Positions 1-8,296 of a DNA stretch of 19,908 nt are shown piece by piece; the first letter of the stretch is position 1; each line of letters starts with the position of its first letter. Made by a program: the position numbers and the translations under genes. This stretch comes from CAINEC01 sp046052065 (GTDB lineage: Bacteria > Bacteroidota > Bacteroidia > AKYH767-A > OLB10). Location: NCBI GenBank assembly GCA_046052065.1, contig JBJOND010000053.1, forward strand, positions 1 to 19,908, in the 5' to 3' direction. Under the pieces are notes generated by a model. It was not told the origin of the DNA. It did not search any database and saw only the letters and a list, made by a program, of their open reading frames with translations.

Positions 1-523
1 TATTTGAATTTTTCAAAACTGGAGGCGGCGCAATTTTCATTTCCGAGTAGGTATTGAAGATAAAACCATTGGCTACTATAACCGAAGGCGTGTACTTCTC
101 CGACACGGGCATGAATGCACCATTTTTGTCAATGAAAAACTGCTCATTTTGCATGTTATAAACCCTTACAATTGGATCACGTTGCCATGCATCAATATGC
201 AAATTTCCATCAAGTGTTGAATATACTTCAACGCGCTCTACAAATGGGTTGCTAAACACAATTTTTTCTAACAATGTTTTGTTGATGTTAGCAAAGGATT
301 TTCCTATCAATTTCCCCTTGCTATTCACCAGTTGAAGGATATCATTTCCATCGACAAAATCATGTCCATCTCCTTCATTAACTGTCACCACTACATTTTT
401 ACAAACTGCATTTACTTGTTTGTAATTAGCGAACCCCAATAGCACAATCAAACCAGCAAATGAGAGCACCCAGCTGCCAATAATGATTACGCGTCGTAAC
501 TTATGTTGAATATTAATTTTCAA
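1..523 (-). CDS. ftsQ: Cell division protein FtsQ, partial (C-terminus beyond left edge)
   Basis: This is a bitopic divisome protein that links early and late septal components and interacts with FtsL and FtsB-type partners on the periplasmic side. Only the first 174 codons are present. The protein starts with a basic cytoplasmic tail (KINIQHKLRR), followed by one membrane segment at about residues 12-33. A periplasmic portion follows, with the layout expected of a POTRA domain and the beginning of the beta domain. Identification rests on topology, weak FtsQ likeness and position directly after murC; FtsQ is poorly conserved in sequence. The chosen start is TTG at 523-521, which overlaps the murC TGA stop as TTGA; no in-frame ATG lies nearby and the basic tail begins right after it. 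ftsA and ftsZ would be expected further left. Confidence 0.8.
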   Translation of the reverse strand, partial: MKINIQHKLRRVIIIGSWVLSFAGLIVLLGFANYKQVNAVCKNVVVTVNEGDGHDFVDGNDILQLVNSKGKLIGKSFANINKTLLEKIVFSNPFVERVEVYSTLDGNLHIDAWQRDPIVRVYNMQNEQFFIDKNGAFMPVSEKYTPSVIVANGFIFNTYSEMKIAPPPVLKNSN

Positions 524-1908
524 TTCAATAAGTGTTTTATAGGTTCAACAAATTGATCAATATCGCCAGCTCCCAAGGTCATAATAACGGCTGGTTTCCT
601 GAATTTAATTTCATTTAATAAATCATCTTTTTGCACTAAAACTTTATCACTAATGGTAACTTTATCCAATATCATTTCCGATGTAATTCCAGGAATTGGC
701 AACTCACGTGCAGGATAAATATCTAACAAAATCAAAGAATCAAGCAAGCTTAAACTCTCTGCAAATCCGTCCGCAAAATCACGTGTTCTTGTGAATAAGT
801 GCGGTTGAAATACACCCGTAATTTTCTTTGTTGGAAACAATTCTTTCGCTGATAAAATAGCGGCATTTAATTCTGTTGGATGATGAGCATAATCATCAAT
901 ATATACGCAATCTTCGTTACGCACCTGAATTTCAAAACGGCGTTGTGCACCTTTAAACGACTTGAGTGCTATTCGCAATTCATCTTCTGAAACTCCACAA
1001 TTTAACGCAACAGCAGAAGCGGCTACGGCATTCTCCACATTATGGCGTCCAGGTAATCCTAAAACTAAATCATTTATTGTATGTGACTCCGATTTAAAAT
1101 CAAAATGATAAAATCCATTTTCTACTCGTATGTCCAATCCTGCAAAATCGCACTCACTTGTTTCAATAGAATACGAATAAGTTTTTGCTTTAACATCTCC
1201 AATTGATAATCCTTTTTTATAAATCAAGATACCATCTTCCTTCACTTGTCCTGCAAATAATCGATAATTATGTTGCATCTCATCAACGTTTCCATAAATA
1301 TCTAAATGATCTGGATCCATTGAAGTGATAATAGCGATATCAGGAAACAATTGTAAAAACGAACGATCAAATTCATCCGCCTCTACAACAATGCGATGGT
1401 CATTATTATTCGGCCTTCCAGCTAATAAATTACTTTTAAAATTCGAGCTAATTCCTCCTAAAAATGCAGATGTATTTTTGCCAGCACTATGCAAAATATG
1501 AGCAAGCATTGTAGAAGTAGTCGTTTTACCATGCGTACCCGCTACTGCAAGTGTTGTTTGTCCGTGAGTTAATAAACCCAACACCTTCGAACGCTTAACG
1601 ATATTAAAATTATGTTGAACTAAATAATTCCATTCCTGATGATCTTTAGGAATAGCAGGAGTCAGAATTACCAAAACTTCTGATTTATTTTCACTGTTTC
1701 TAATTTCATTTGGAATTTGTTCAATAGCATCTTCATAGTGAATTACTATTCCTTCATTTTCCAATTGCATCGTTAATGGAGTTATTGTTTTATCATAGCC
1801 AGAAACAACTTTTCCAGCAGCATGAAAATAACGCGCAAGGGCACTCATACCAATCCCTCCCACACCGAGCAGGTAAACATATTTTATGTTTGCTAACTCA
1901 CTTGCCAT
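520..1908 (-). CDS. murC: UDP-N-acetylmuramate--L-alanine ligase (MurC)
   Basis: MurC is the cytoplasmic ATP-dependent ligase that adds L-alanine to UDP-MurNAc, the first amino-acid addition in peptidoglycan precursor synthesis. With 462 residues it has the usual Mur-ligase length. Visible motifs are the N-terminal dinucleotide-like glycine motif GVGGIGMS (15-22), the P-loop GTHGKTTTS (124-132), EADEFDRSF (176-184), DPDHLDIY (198-205), GRHNVENA (287-294), RRFE (323-326) and DDYAHHPTE (338-346), the last typical of MurC rather than MurD, E or F. I chose the ATG at 1908-1906, two bases after the murG stop, because MASELANIKYVYLLG lines up with family N-termini. An in-frame ATG at 1944 would add 12 residues and overlap murG by 35 bases; it is possible but less likely. 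The 3' end overlaps ftsQ by four bases. Confidence 0.97.
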   Translation of the reverse strand: MASELANIKYVYLLGVGGIGMSALARYFHAAGKVVSGYDKTITPLTMQLENEGIVIHYEDAIEQIPNEIRNSENKSEVLVILTPAIPKDHQEWNYLVQHNFNIVKRSKVLGLLTHGQTTLAVAGTHGKTTTSTMLAHILHSAGKNTSAFLGGISSNFKSNLLAGRPNNNDHRIVVEADEFDRSFLQLFPDIAIITSMDPDHLDIYGNVDEMQHNYRLFAGQVKEDGILIYKKGLSIGDVKAKTYSYSIETSECDFAGLDIRVENGFYHFDFKSESHTINDLVLGLPGRHNVENAVAASAVALNCGVSEDELRIALKSFKGAQRRFEIQVRNEDCVYIDDYAHHPTELNAAILSAKELFPTKKITGVFQPHLFTRTRDFADGFAESLSLLDSLILLDIYPARELPIPGITSEMILDKVTISDKVLVQKDDLLNEIKFRKPAVIMTLGAGDIDQFVEPIKHLLN

Positions 1909-1909
1909 T

Positions 1910-3022
1910 TTACGCGTTTGATTTTTTTCTATTGATAATATCAACTATTTCTTTTGCTATTGTATCCGCAGCATCAGGTCTTGCGAGAGGTGCGATATTA
2001 TTAGCTAATTCAAGTTGCTTTGCTGGATTATTAAGTAACGCAATTGCTTCATTCACTAACGTCGCACTAGCATCTTGGTCTTTAACTAAAAGTGAAGCAT
2101 GTCTATTGACTAATGCCAAACAATTTTTTGTCTGATGATCTTCTGCAGCCGTTGGCAGCGGTACTAATATTGAAGGCTTTCTTACGATACATAATTCTGA
2201 AACCGTACTAGCACCTGCACGTGCAACTACAACATCACAAAGTGCATACGCTAAATCCATTTTCGAAATAAAGTCGTAAGCTTTTATTTTATTTGTTTTT
2301 AATGTTTTTATTTTTTCATCAGCTCCTGTAAAAAAACTTTTTCCAGTCTGCCAAACCACTTGTATTCCTGCTTCATGCAACTTTTCTAGTCCAGCATAAA
2401 TTGCTTTATTAATTGATCGCGCACCTTGACTCCCTCCAACAATCAACAATGTTGGAATATCGGAAGCTAATTGAAAATGATCAGCAGCAATTGATTTTTT
2501 ATCTGTCAGGTCTTTGATATCTTCTCGAACAGGATTACCTGTAAACATAATCTTTGAAGCTTCAAAAAACTGATTCATGTTTTCATAAGCGACACAAATC
2601 TTTGTTGCTTTCTTTGATAAAATTTTATTGGTAATTCCTGGGTAAGAATTTTGTTCTTGAATTAATGTTGGAATACCGTTCATTGAAGCTGCAAACAACA
2701 TTGGACCACTTGCATAACCACCAACACCAATTGCTATATCTGGCTTAAATGATTTTAATATGCTATTTGCCTTCGACAAACTTTTTATCAGTTTAATCGG
2801 AAAAAATAAATTATCAATTGAAATACTTCTTTTTATTCCTGCAATAGGTAATCCTACAATTGTAAATCCAGCAGCAGGAACTTTCTCCATTTCCATTTTG
2901 CCTTCTGCACCTACAAATAAAATTTCGGTTTCAGGATTTAATTTCTTGAGAGCATGCGCAATGGATAAGGCCGGAAAAATATGCCCGCCAGTACCACCAC
3001 CGCTTATGATCACTTTATTCAT
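1910..3022 (-). CDS. murG: Lipid II synthase MurG (UDP-GlcNAc:undecaprenyl-PP-MurNAc-pentapeptide GlcNAc transferase)
   Basis: MurG is a GT-B fold glycosyltransferase at the inner face of the cytoplasmic membrane that transfers GlcNAc to lipid I, giving lipid II for the flippase and FtsW. The length of 370 residues is normal. Motifs seen: GGGTGGH (8-14) and GGYASGP (101-107) in the N-terminal acceptor domain, TGNPVR (161-166), and the C-terminal donor-binding elements GGSQGAR (196-202), RAGAST with E276 (268-276), and PTAAEDHQ (290-297). The ATG at 3022 puts the glycine-rich loop at the family position. It lies four bases after the ftsW stop and two bases before the murC ATG, so the three genes should be cotranscribed. 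Confidence 0.97.
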   Translation of the reverse strand: MNKVIISGGGTGGHIFPALSIAHALKKLNPETEILFVGAEGKMEMEKVPAAGFTIVGLPIAGIKRSISIDNLFFPIKLIKSLSKANSILKSFKPDIAIGVGGYASGPMLFAASMNGIPTLIQEQNSYPGITNKILSKKATKICVAYENMNQFFEASKIMFTGNPVREDIKDLTDKKSIAADHFQLASDIPTLLIVGGSQGARSINKAIYAGLEKLHEAGIQVVWQTGKSFFTGADEKIKTLKTNKIKAYDFISKMDLAYALCDVVVARAGASTVSELCIVRKPSILVPLPTAAEDHQTKNCLALVNRHASLLVKDQDASATLVNEAIALLNNPAKQLELANNIAPLARPDAADTIAKEIVDIINRKKSNA

Positions 3023-3026
3023 GTGT

Positions 3027-4226
3027 TTAACTTATTGCACTTAAGTCTTCCGACTTTTCTTTATTATCAATTGAATTACTAACGCTAAGGATTACCCCAA
3101 ACGCAAAACTTGTAAATATAATGGACGAACCACCCATACTAAGTAAAGGCAACGTCTGACCTGTAACGGGGAATACACCTACTGCCACACCCATATTAAT
3201 AAGTGCCTGAAATACCATGCTGAAAGCAAAGCCTACTGTAATCATTGCCGCGAAAGCTTTATCAGTTCGTTTAACAATCAGCAAAGCCCGATAAAAGAAG
3301 AGCAGATATAAGATCAAAACAAATGCTCCACCTACTAATCCATACTCTTCAATAATTATTGCAAAAATAAAATCAGAATAAGGATGAGGTAAAAAATTTC
3401 GTTGCTCGCTATTTCCGGGACCTTTTCCAAAAAAACCTCCTGTAGCAATCGCAATTTTAGCTTGCTGAGCCTGATAATCTTCATCAGAAAATTCCACCTT
3501 CGCATTTTTTGAGTCAGCCTTGTTATCATTGTGACCTATAAAAGTCATGATGCGGTTTGTCCAAGTTTCAATACGACCTTTATAACCTATTGCTTTTGCA
3601 CCAACAATAAAAACTGTCACACAAAGCAAGGCAATACCTACAATTTTAGCAAGGTGTTTTATACTTACTCTACCAATAAACATAATTACCATTGATGTAA
3701 AAAACAACAATGCAGCGGTAGAGAAGTTAGCAGGAAAAATTAACGCACAAACAATAAAAACAATTGTAATTAAAGGGATAACTGTCCCCTTCCATTCATT
3801 AATTGTATTTTGATTTTTAGAAATCTGTCGAGCTAAAAATAATATCAGTGCAATTTTTGCAAAATCCGATGTTTGAAATGTCATTCCAATAATCGGGAGT
3901 GTTATCCATCTGTTTGCATCATTTAAATTGGTACCCATAAACAATGTAAAAATGAGTAACGGTATAGATAACAAATAAAAAAATCGTGCAAGCTTTGCAT
4001 ACAAAGTATAAGGCAAACTAGATGTAGCATACATAATTGTTGCACCGCCACACAAAACAATGAAGTGTTTAAACAAAAAATGTTCTGTATTGCCGGATAC
4101 TTTTTTGAACGCAAGCAATCCTGTAGAACTGTAAACAGCCAACAAACTAACTATCGAGAGTAATAAAACAATCAGCCAGATAGTTTTATCTCCTTTTAGT
4201 ACAATATTTTTCTGTATCCAGTTCAT
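3027..4226 (-). CDS. ftsW: Septal peptidoglycan polymerase FtsW (SEDS family)
   Basis: FtsW is a polytopic SEDS glycosyltransferase that polymerises lipid II at the division septum in partnership with a class B PBP, here presumably the ftsI product of the same operon. The 399-residue protein is strongly hydrophobic with about ten membrane segments. Conserved signatures are ANRWI (104-108), the extracytoplasmic HPYSDFIF (281-288) containing the Asp (D285) that corresponds to the catalytic aspartate of SEDS enzymes, EEYGLVGG just after it, and GQTLPLLSMGGSS (356-368) near the C-terminus. RodA is the alternative paralogue; the dcw context, between murD and murG, favours FtsW. The gene lies nine bases from murD and four from murG. 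Confidence 0.95.
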   Translation of the reverse strand: MNWIQKNIVLKGDKTIWLIVLLLSIVSLLAVYSSTGLLAFKKVSGNTEHFLFKHFIVLCGGATIMYATSSLPYTLYAKLARFFYLLSIPLLIFTLFMGTNLNDANRWITLPIIGMTFQTSDFAKIALILFLARQISKNQNTINEWKGTVIPLITIVFIVCALIFPANFSTAALLFFTSMVIMFIGRVSIKHLAKIVGIALLCVTVFIVGAKAIGYKGRIETWTNRIMTFIGHNDNKADSKNAKVEFSDEDYQAQQAKIAIATGGFFGKGPGNSEQRNFLPHPYSDFIFAIIIEEYGLVGGAFVLILYLLFFYRALLIVKRTDKAFAAMITVGFAFSMVFQALINMGVAVGVFPVTGQTLPLLSMGGSSIIFTSFAFGVILSVSNSIDNKEKSEDLSAIS

Positions 4227-4235
4227 TAATTAAAA

Positions 4236-5579
4236 CTATAGAGAACGAACAGCAGCTTTAAATTGACGACCACGATCTTCGTAATTCTCAAACAAATCGA
4301 AAGATGCGCAACAAGGCGACAATAATACGGTATCACCTTTTTTACCTAAGCGATACGCTGTTTGAACAGCTTCATCAGCAGAAGATGCTTCAACAATTAC
4401 TGGAACAATTTCTTTAAAAGCTTTAATTAACTTTTTATTATCAGTACCTAAACAAACAAGTGCTTTAACTCTGTTTTGTACAAGCTCTGTAAGCATAGAA
4501 TAATCATTGCCTTTATCTACACCACCAGCGATCCAGATGATAGGGCTTTGTAAACTCTCTAAAGCATACCATGTTGAATTAACATTTGTTGCTTTTGAAT
4601 CATTAATAAAATCGATACCGTGTACAGAATTTACAAATTCTAAACGATGCTCGATATTTTCAAAATCAGAGAAGCTCTCTCTTACTACTTCCTTTCTGAT
4701 TTCTAAAATTCTTGAAGCGATTCCTGACGCCATTGAATTGTACAAGTTGTGTTTCCCTTGTAATGCTAGTTCTTGAATTGACATGGTTAGTGTTTGGTTA
4801 TGGGTTTGAATGATTAGATTATTATTTTCTGTATATGCGCTCATTCCTTCTTTTTGTTTGATTGAAAAAGGAAGGCATTGCATTTTAAATTCTCTTTTAG
4901 AAATTTCCTGCATGGTTACTTCATCATCTACGCAATAGATAAATGCATCAGCAGGTCCTTGATTTTGTGTGATTCTGAATTTCGAATCCACATAATTTTG
5001 TAAATTATATTCGTAACGATCGAGATGATCAGGAGTAATATTCGTTAGGATAGCAACATCGGCTTTGAACTCATAACATCCGTCTAATTGAAAGCTGCTT
5101 AATTCTAAAACATAGTAATCATAATTTTCTTCAGCTACTTGTCGCGCAAAACTCTTTCCTACATTACCGCCTAATCCAACATTTAATCCTGCCTTCTGAA
5201 GTATATGATAGGTCAATAGCGTTGTAGTTGTTTTACCATTGGTACCAGTAATACAAATCATCTTTGCATTAGTAAAGCGAGCAGCAAATTCTATTTCTGA
5301 TATTACAGATATTCCTCTTTCTTTTAAGCCTACAATTATTGGTGCTTTGTCAGGTATTCCAGGACTTTTAACTACCTCATTTGCTGAGAAAATAATATCT
5401 TGTGAATGCTGATTTTCCTCAAAGCGTATATTCCTGTCCGTTAGTTCTTTTTTATATTTCACTCCAATAGCACCGAAATCAGAAACAAAAACATCATAAC
5501 CCTGCTTTTGAGCAAGGATAGCTGTACCTACACCACTCTCGGCAGCACCTAAAACAACTATTTTTTTATTAACGTTCAT
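4236..5579 (-). CDS. murD: UDP-N-acetylmuramoyl-L-alanine--D-glutamate ligase (MurD)
   Basis: MurD adds D-glutamate to UDP-MurNAc-L-alanine in the cytoplasm, using ATP. The protein has 447 residues and three Mur-ligase domains. Motifs: an N-terminal glycine motif LGAAESGVG (10-18), P-loop TGTNGKTTTT (111-120), ELSSFQL (159-165), NITPDHLDRY (180-189), a lysine near residue 200 in YVDSKFRIT that fits the carbamylated lysine of Mur ligases, GKHNLYN (275-281), HRLE (311-314) and NDSKATN (326-332). The C-terminal SPCCASFDLFENYEDRG stretch is characteristic of MurD. The ATG immediately follows the mraY TAA with no spacer, which suggests translational coupling. Confidence 0.97.
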   Translation of the reverse strand: MNVNKKIVVLGAAESGVGTAILAQKQGYDVFVSDFGAIGVKYKKELTDRNIRFEENQHSQDIIFSANEVVKSPGIPDKAPIIVGLKERGISVISEIEFAARFTNAKMICITGTNGKTTTTLLTYHILQKAGLNVGLGGNVGKSFARQVAEENYDYYVLELSSFQLDGCYEFKADVAILTNITPDHLDRYEYNLQNYVDSKFRITQNQGPADAFIYCVDDEVTMQEISKREFKMQCLPFSIKQKEGMSAYTENNNLIIQTHNQTLTMSIQELALQGKHNLYNSMASGIASRILEIRKEVVRESFSDFENIEHRLEFVNSVHGIDFINDSKATNVNSTWYALESLQSPIIWIAGGVDKGNDYSMLTELVQNRVKALVCLGTDNKKLIKAFKEIVPVIVEASSADEAVQTAYRLGKKGDTVLLSPCCASFDLFENYEDRGRQFKAAVRSL

Positions 5580-6836
5580 TTATCTTAATTTCAATGTTAC
5601 TATACTTAAAACCGCTAACATGATTCCGATAATCCAGAAACGTGTTACAATTTTTGCTTCGTGATATCCTAATTTTTGATAATGATGATGTAAAGGCGAC
5701 ATTTTAAATATCCTTCTTCCTTCACCATACTTTTTCTTCGTGTACTTGAAATAACTTACCTGAATCATCACAGATAAATTCTCTACCAAGAATATTCCGC
5801 AGATAATTGGAATCAACAATTCTTTTCGAATGGCAATTGCAAAAACTGCTATAACACCACCTATTGCAAGGCTACCAGTATCACCCATAAAAACCTGTGC
5901 TGGAAAGGAATTATACCATAAAAATCCAACACACGCGCCAACGAAAGCGCTCATAAATACCATGAGTTCTCCTGTATTAGGAATGTACATAATATTTAAA
6001 TAATTTGCGAAAATGGCATTACCAGAAACATAAGCGAATACAGCTAAGGTTATTCCTATTATGGCTGAAGTGCCTGTTGCTAATCCATCAATACCATCTG
6101 TGATATTAGAGCCATTAGAAACCGCTGTAATAATAAAAGTGACCATCATGATGAACAACAATGGGAGCATATACTTTTTATTATCGCCTGCCCAAGAAAC
6201 TAAATCTGAATAATCAAATTCATTGTTTTTAAAGAAAGGAATTGTTGTTTTTGTTGACTTTGTATTCTGACCAGAAAATAAAAATCCATCCTTGCTCTTC
6301 ATGTCGTCGATAATATTCCCTTTTTGTTCAATCACAATTTTTGGCTGAACTATTTTTTCTCTTACTACAACATTGCTATTGAAATACAATACAGCTCCAA
6401 CAAAAATTCCTAAACCAACCTGCCCAAGCAATTTGGATTTCGCTCTTAATCCTTCTTTATCTTTTTTGAAGACCTTGATATAATCATCCACGAATCCAAT
6501 TGCTCCTAACCAAAGCGTACTTACAATCATTAAAATGATATAGACATTATTCAGACGAGTAAAAAGCAAAGTAGGAATTAATATTCCTGCGATAATAATA
6601 ATACCACCCATTGTAGGAGTCCCTTTTTTCTCACTTTGCCCTTCTAAACCCAAGTCACGAATTGTTTCTCCAACTTGCAACTTCAATAAGATATTAATAA
6701 TTCGCTTACCAAAAACAAGTGTGATTAATAATGAAGAAATAAGTGCTATTGCTGAACGGAATGAAATATAACGAAACACTCCTGCTCCTGGCAAATCATA
6801 AACTCTATCTAAATAATCAAATAAGTAATAAAGCAT
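5580..6836 (-). CDS. mraY: Phospho-N-acetylmuramoyl-pentapeptide transferase (MraY)
   Basis: MraY transfers phospho-MurNAc-pentapeptide from UDP to undecaprenyl phosphate, making lipid I at the cytoplasmic face of the membrane. The polytopic protein shows TPTMGG (73-78), the aspartate motif DDYIKV (117-122), NITDGIDGLA (244-253), FMGDTGSLA (316-324) and the histidine motif SPLHHHY (380-386); these are the conserved cytoplasmic loop residues that bind Mg and nucleotide. At 418 residues it is about 60 longer than the E. coli enzyme. The extra length sits at roughly 155-220, a polar stretch between membrane segments 4 and 5 that should face the periplasm; longer MraY proteins are usual in Bacteroidota as far as I recall. 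It begins two bases after the murE stop and abuts murD. Confidence 0.97.
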   Translation of the reverse strand: MLYYLFDYLDRVYDLPGAGVFRYISFRSAIALISSLLITLVFGKRIINILLKLQVGETIRDLGLEGQSEKKGTPTMGGIIIIAGILIPTLLFTRLNNVYIILMIVSTLWLGAIGFVDDYIKVFKKDKEGLRAKSKLLGQVGLGIFVGAVLYFNSNVVVREKIVQPKIVIEQKGNIIDDMKSKDGFLFSGQNTKSTKTTIPFFKNNEFDYSDLVSWAGDNKKYMLPLLFIMMVTFIITAVSNGSNITDGIDGLATGTSAIIGITLAVFAYVSGNAIFANYLNIMYIPNTGELMVFMSAFVGACVGFLWYNSFPAQVFMGDTGSLAIGGVIAVFAIAIRKELLIPIICGIFLVENLSVMIQVSYFKYTKKKYGEGRRIFKMSPLHHHYQKLGYHEAKIVTRFWIIGIMLAVLSIVTLKLR

Positions 6837-6838
6837 AA

Positions 6839-8296
6839 TTAATACAATTGAAATGATTCACTTAAAATTTCTTTATCGTCAAATGGATATTTAACTCCAT
6901 TTATTTCCTGATACTTTTCATGTCCTTTGCCTGCAAGCAAAATGATATCACCAGGCTTAGCTAATGCAACTGCGGTACGAATTGCTTCTTTTCTATCGGT
7001 AATTGACAATGATTTTCTATAGTATTGAGGCGGTACTCCTGCTTGCATATCTTTTATAATCGCATCAGGATTTTCACTGCGTGGATTATCAGAGGTCAGA
7101 ATTACTTTGTCACTTAATTCACAAGCAATCTCTGCCATCTGCGGGCGCTTACCTGCATCGCGATCTCCACCGCAGCCTATTATAGTGATGATAGTTTCGT
7201 TACCTGTACGTATATTGTTAATCGTATTCAAAACATTCTCAAGCGCGTCAGGTGTATGTGCATAGTCAACAATACCTGTAATATTGTTCTCTGACTGCAG
7301 ACATTCAAATCTTCCTTCTGGTGCTTTTAGGCTACTCAATGCCGTTAGAACATCAAGTTTATCTTGATTGCACATAATTGCAACTGCATATGCTCCCAAT
7401 AAATTACTCGCATTAAAACTTCCGATTAAAGAACATAACACATCGTTATTATCAATATTAAGCAGCAATCCCGAGAAATTATTCTCAAGTATTTTAACTT
7501 TAAAATCGGCAACATTCTTCTGTGCAAAAGTTCTGACCGTTGCTTTTGTATTCTGCACCATTATCTGACTGTTTTTATCGTCAGCATTGATAAGTGCGAA
7601 AGCTCCTTCCGGCAAACGATCGAAAAAGCCTTTTTTAGCTTTTATATACTCATCAAATGTTTTATGATAATCAAGATGATCGCGAGTAATGTTGGTGAAA
7701 ACCGCACCATAAAAATGCAACCCATCAATTCTCTTTTGTACAACAGCATGAGAACTAACCTCCATAAAACAATATTCACAATCTTCATCAGCCATCCTTG
7801 CTAATAACTGATTTAGCTGAAGAGGATCAGGAGTAGTATGTGTTGCTGTAACAACTTCGTTGCCAATTAAATTTTTAACTGTACTTAACATTCCGCATTT
7901 AAAGCCTAATTGCGTGAATAGAGAATGTAGCAATGTTACAGATGTTGTTTTCCCATTAGTGCCAGTAACACCAATCAATTTTAATTTTGAACTTGGGTCT
8001 TCGTAGAAATTATTACAAACAACTGCTAAAGCATGAGAAGAATCCTTCACCTTAACATATGTTATTGTTGGGATAAGATTCGCCGGCATTTCTTCACAAA
8101 CAATAGCGATTGCGCCATTATCTATTGCTTTAGAGATATAGTCATGTCCATCTGTAATAGTTCCTCTAACAGCAACAAATAATGTCCACTCACTTACTTT
8201 ACGAGAATCGAATGCTATATCTGAAATATTCACAGATGTAGAACCAGCAACCTGTTCAATATGTGTTTTATATAATATCTCTTTTAGCAGCTTCAT
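6839..8296 (-). CDS. murE: UDP-MurNAc-tripeptide synthetase MurE (meso-diaminopimelate-adding)
   Basis: MurE adds the third amino acid to UDP-MurNAc-L-Ala-D-Glu in the cytoplasm. The 485-residue protein carries the P-loop TGTNGKTT (111-118), THTTPDPL (152-159), NITRDHLDYH (202-211), a lysine near 220 expected to be carbamylated, YAHTPD (345-350), the DNPRSENP motif (403-410) and GKGHE (456-460). DNPR is the established signature of meso-diaminopimelate specificity, as opposed to lysine-adding MurE, so the cell wall should be of the meso-DAP type. Its ATG shares one base with the TAA of the upstream PBP gene (TAATG), indicating coupled translation. murF, often next in other phyla, is not here; mraY follows directly. 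Confidence 0.97.
   Translation of the reverse strand: MKLLKEILYKTHIEQVAGSTSVNISDIAFDSRKVSEWTLFVAVRGTITDGHDYISKAIDNGAIAIVCEEMPANLIPTITYVKVKDSSHALAVVCNNFYEDPSSKLKLIGVTGTNGKTTSVTLLHSLFTQLGFKCGMLSTVKNLIGNEVVTATHTTPDPLQLNQLLARMADEDCEYCFMEVSSHAVVQKRIDGLHFYGAVFTNITRDHLDYHKTFDEYIKAKKGFFDRLPEGAFALINADDKNSQIMVQNTKATVRTFAQKNVADFKVKILENNFSGLLLNIDNNDVLCSLIGSFNASNLLGAYAVAIMCNQDKLDVLTALSSLKAPEGRFECLQSENNITGIVDYAHTPDALENVLNTINNIRTGNETIITIIGCGGDRDAGKRPQMAEIACELSDKVILTSDNPRSENPDAIIKDMQAGVPPQYYRKSLSITDRKEAIRTAVALAKPGDIILLAGKGHEKYQEINGVKYPFDDKEILSESFQLY

Noticed and set aside
1909..1944. Upstream ATG of murC at 1944
   Set aside because: The extra 12 residues overlap murG coding sequence and precede the usual MurC N-terminus; the ATG at 1908 fits better.
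1776..2135. Plus-strand open frame of 119 codons opposite murC/murG
   Set aside because: It lies antisense to two conserved genes, has no recognisable domain and no promoter. The same applies to open frames at 2760-3044, 4507-4776, 7368-7568, 10205-10405, 10402-10599, 11582-11800 and 11935-12180.
3923..4114. Minus-strand 63-codon frame inside ftsW
   Set aside because: It is an alternate-frame shadow of membrane-protein coding sequence.
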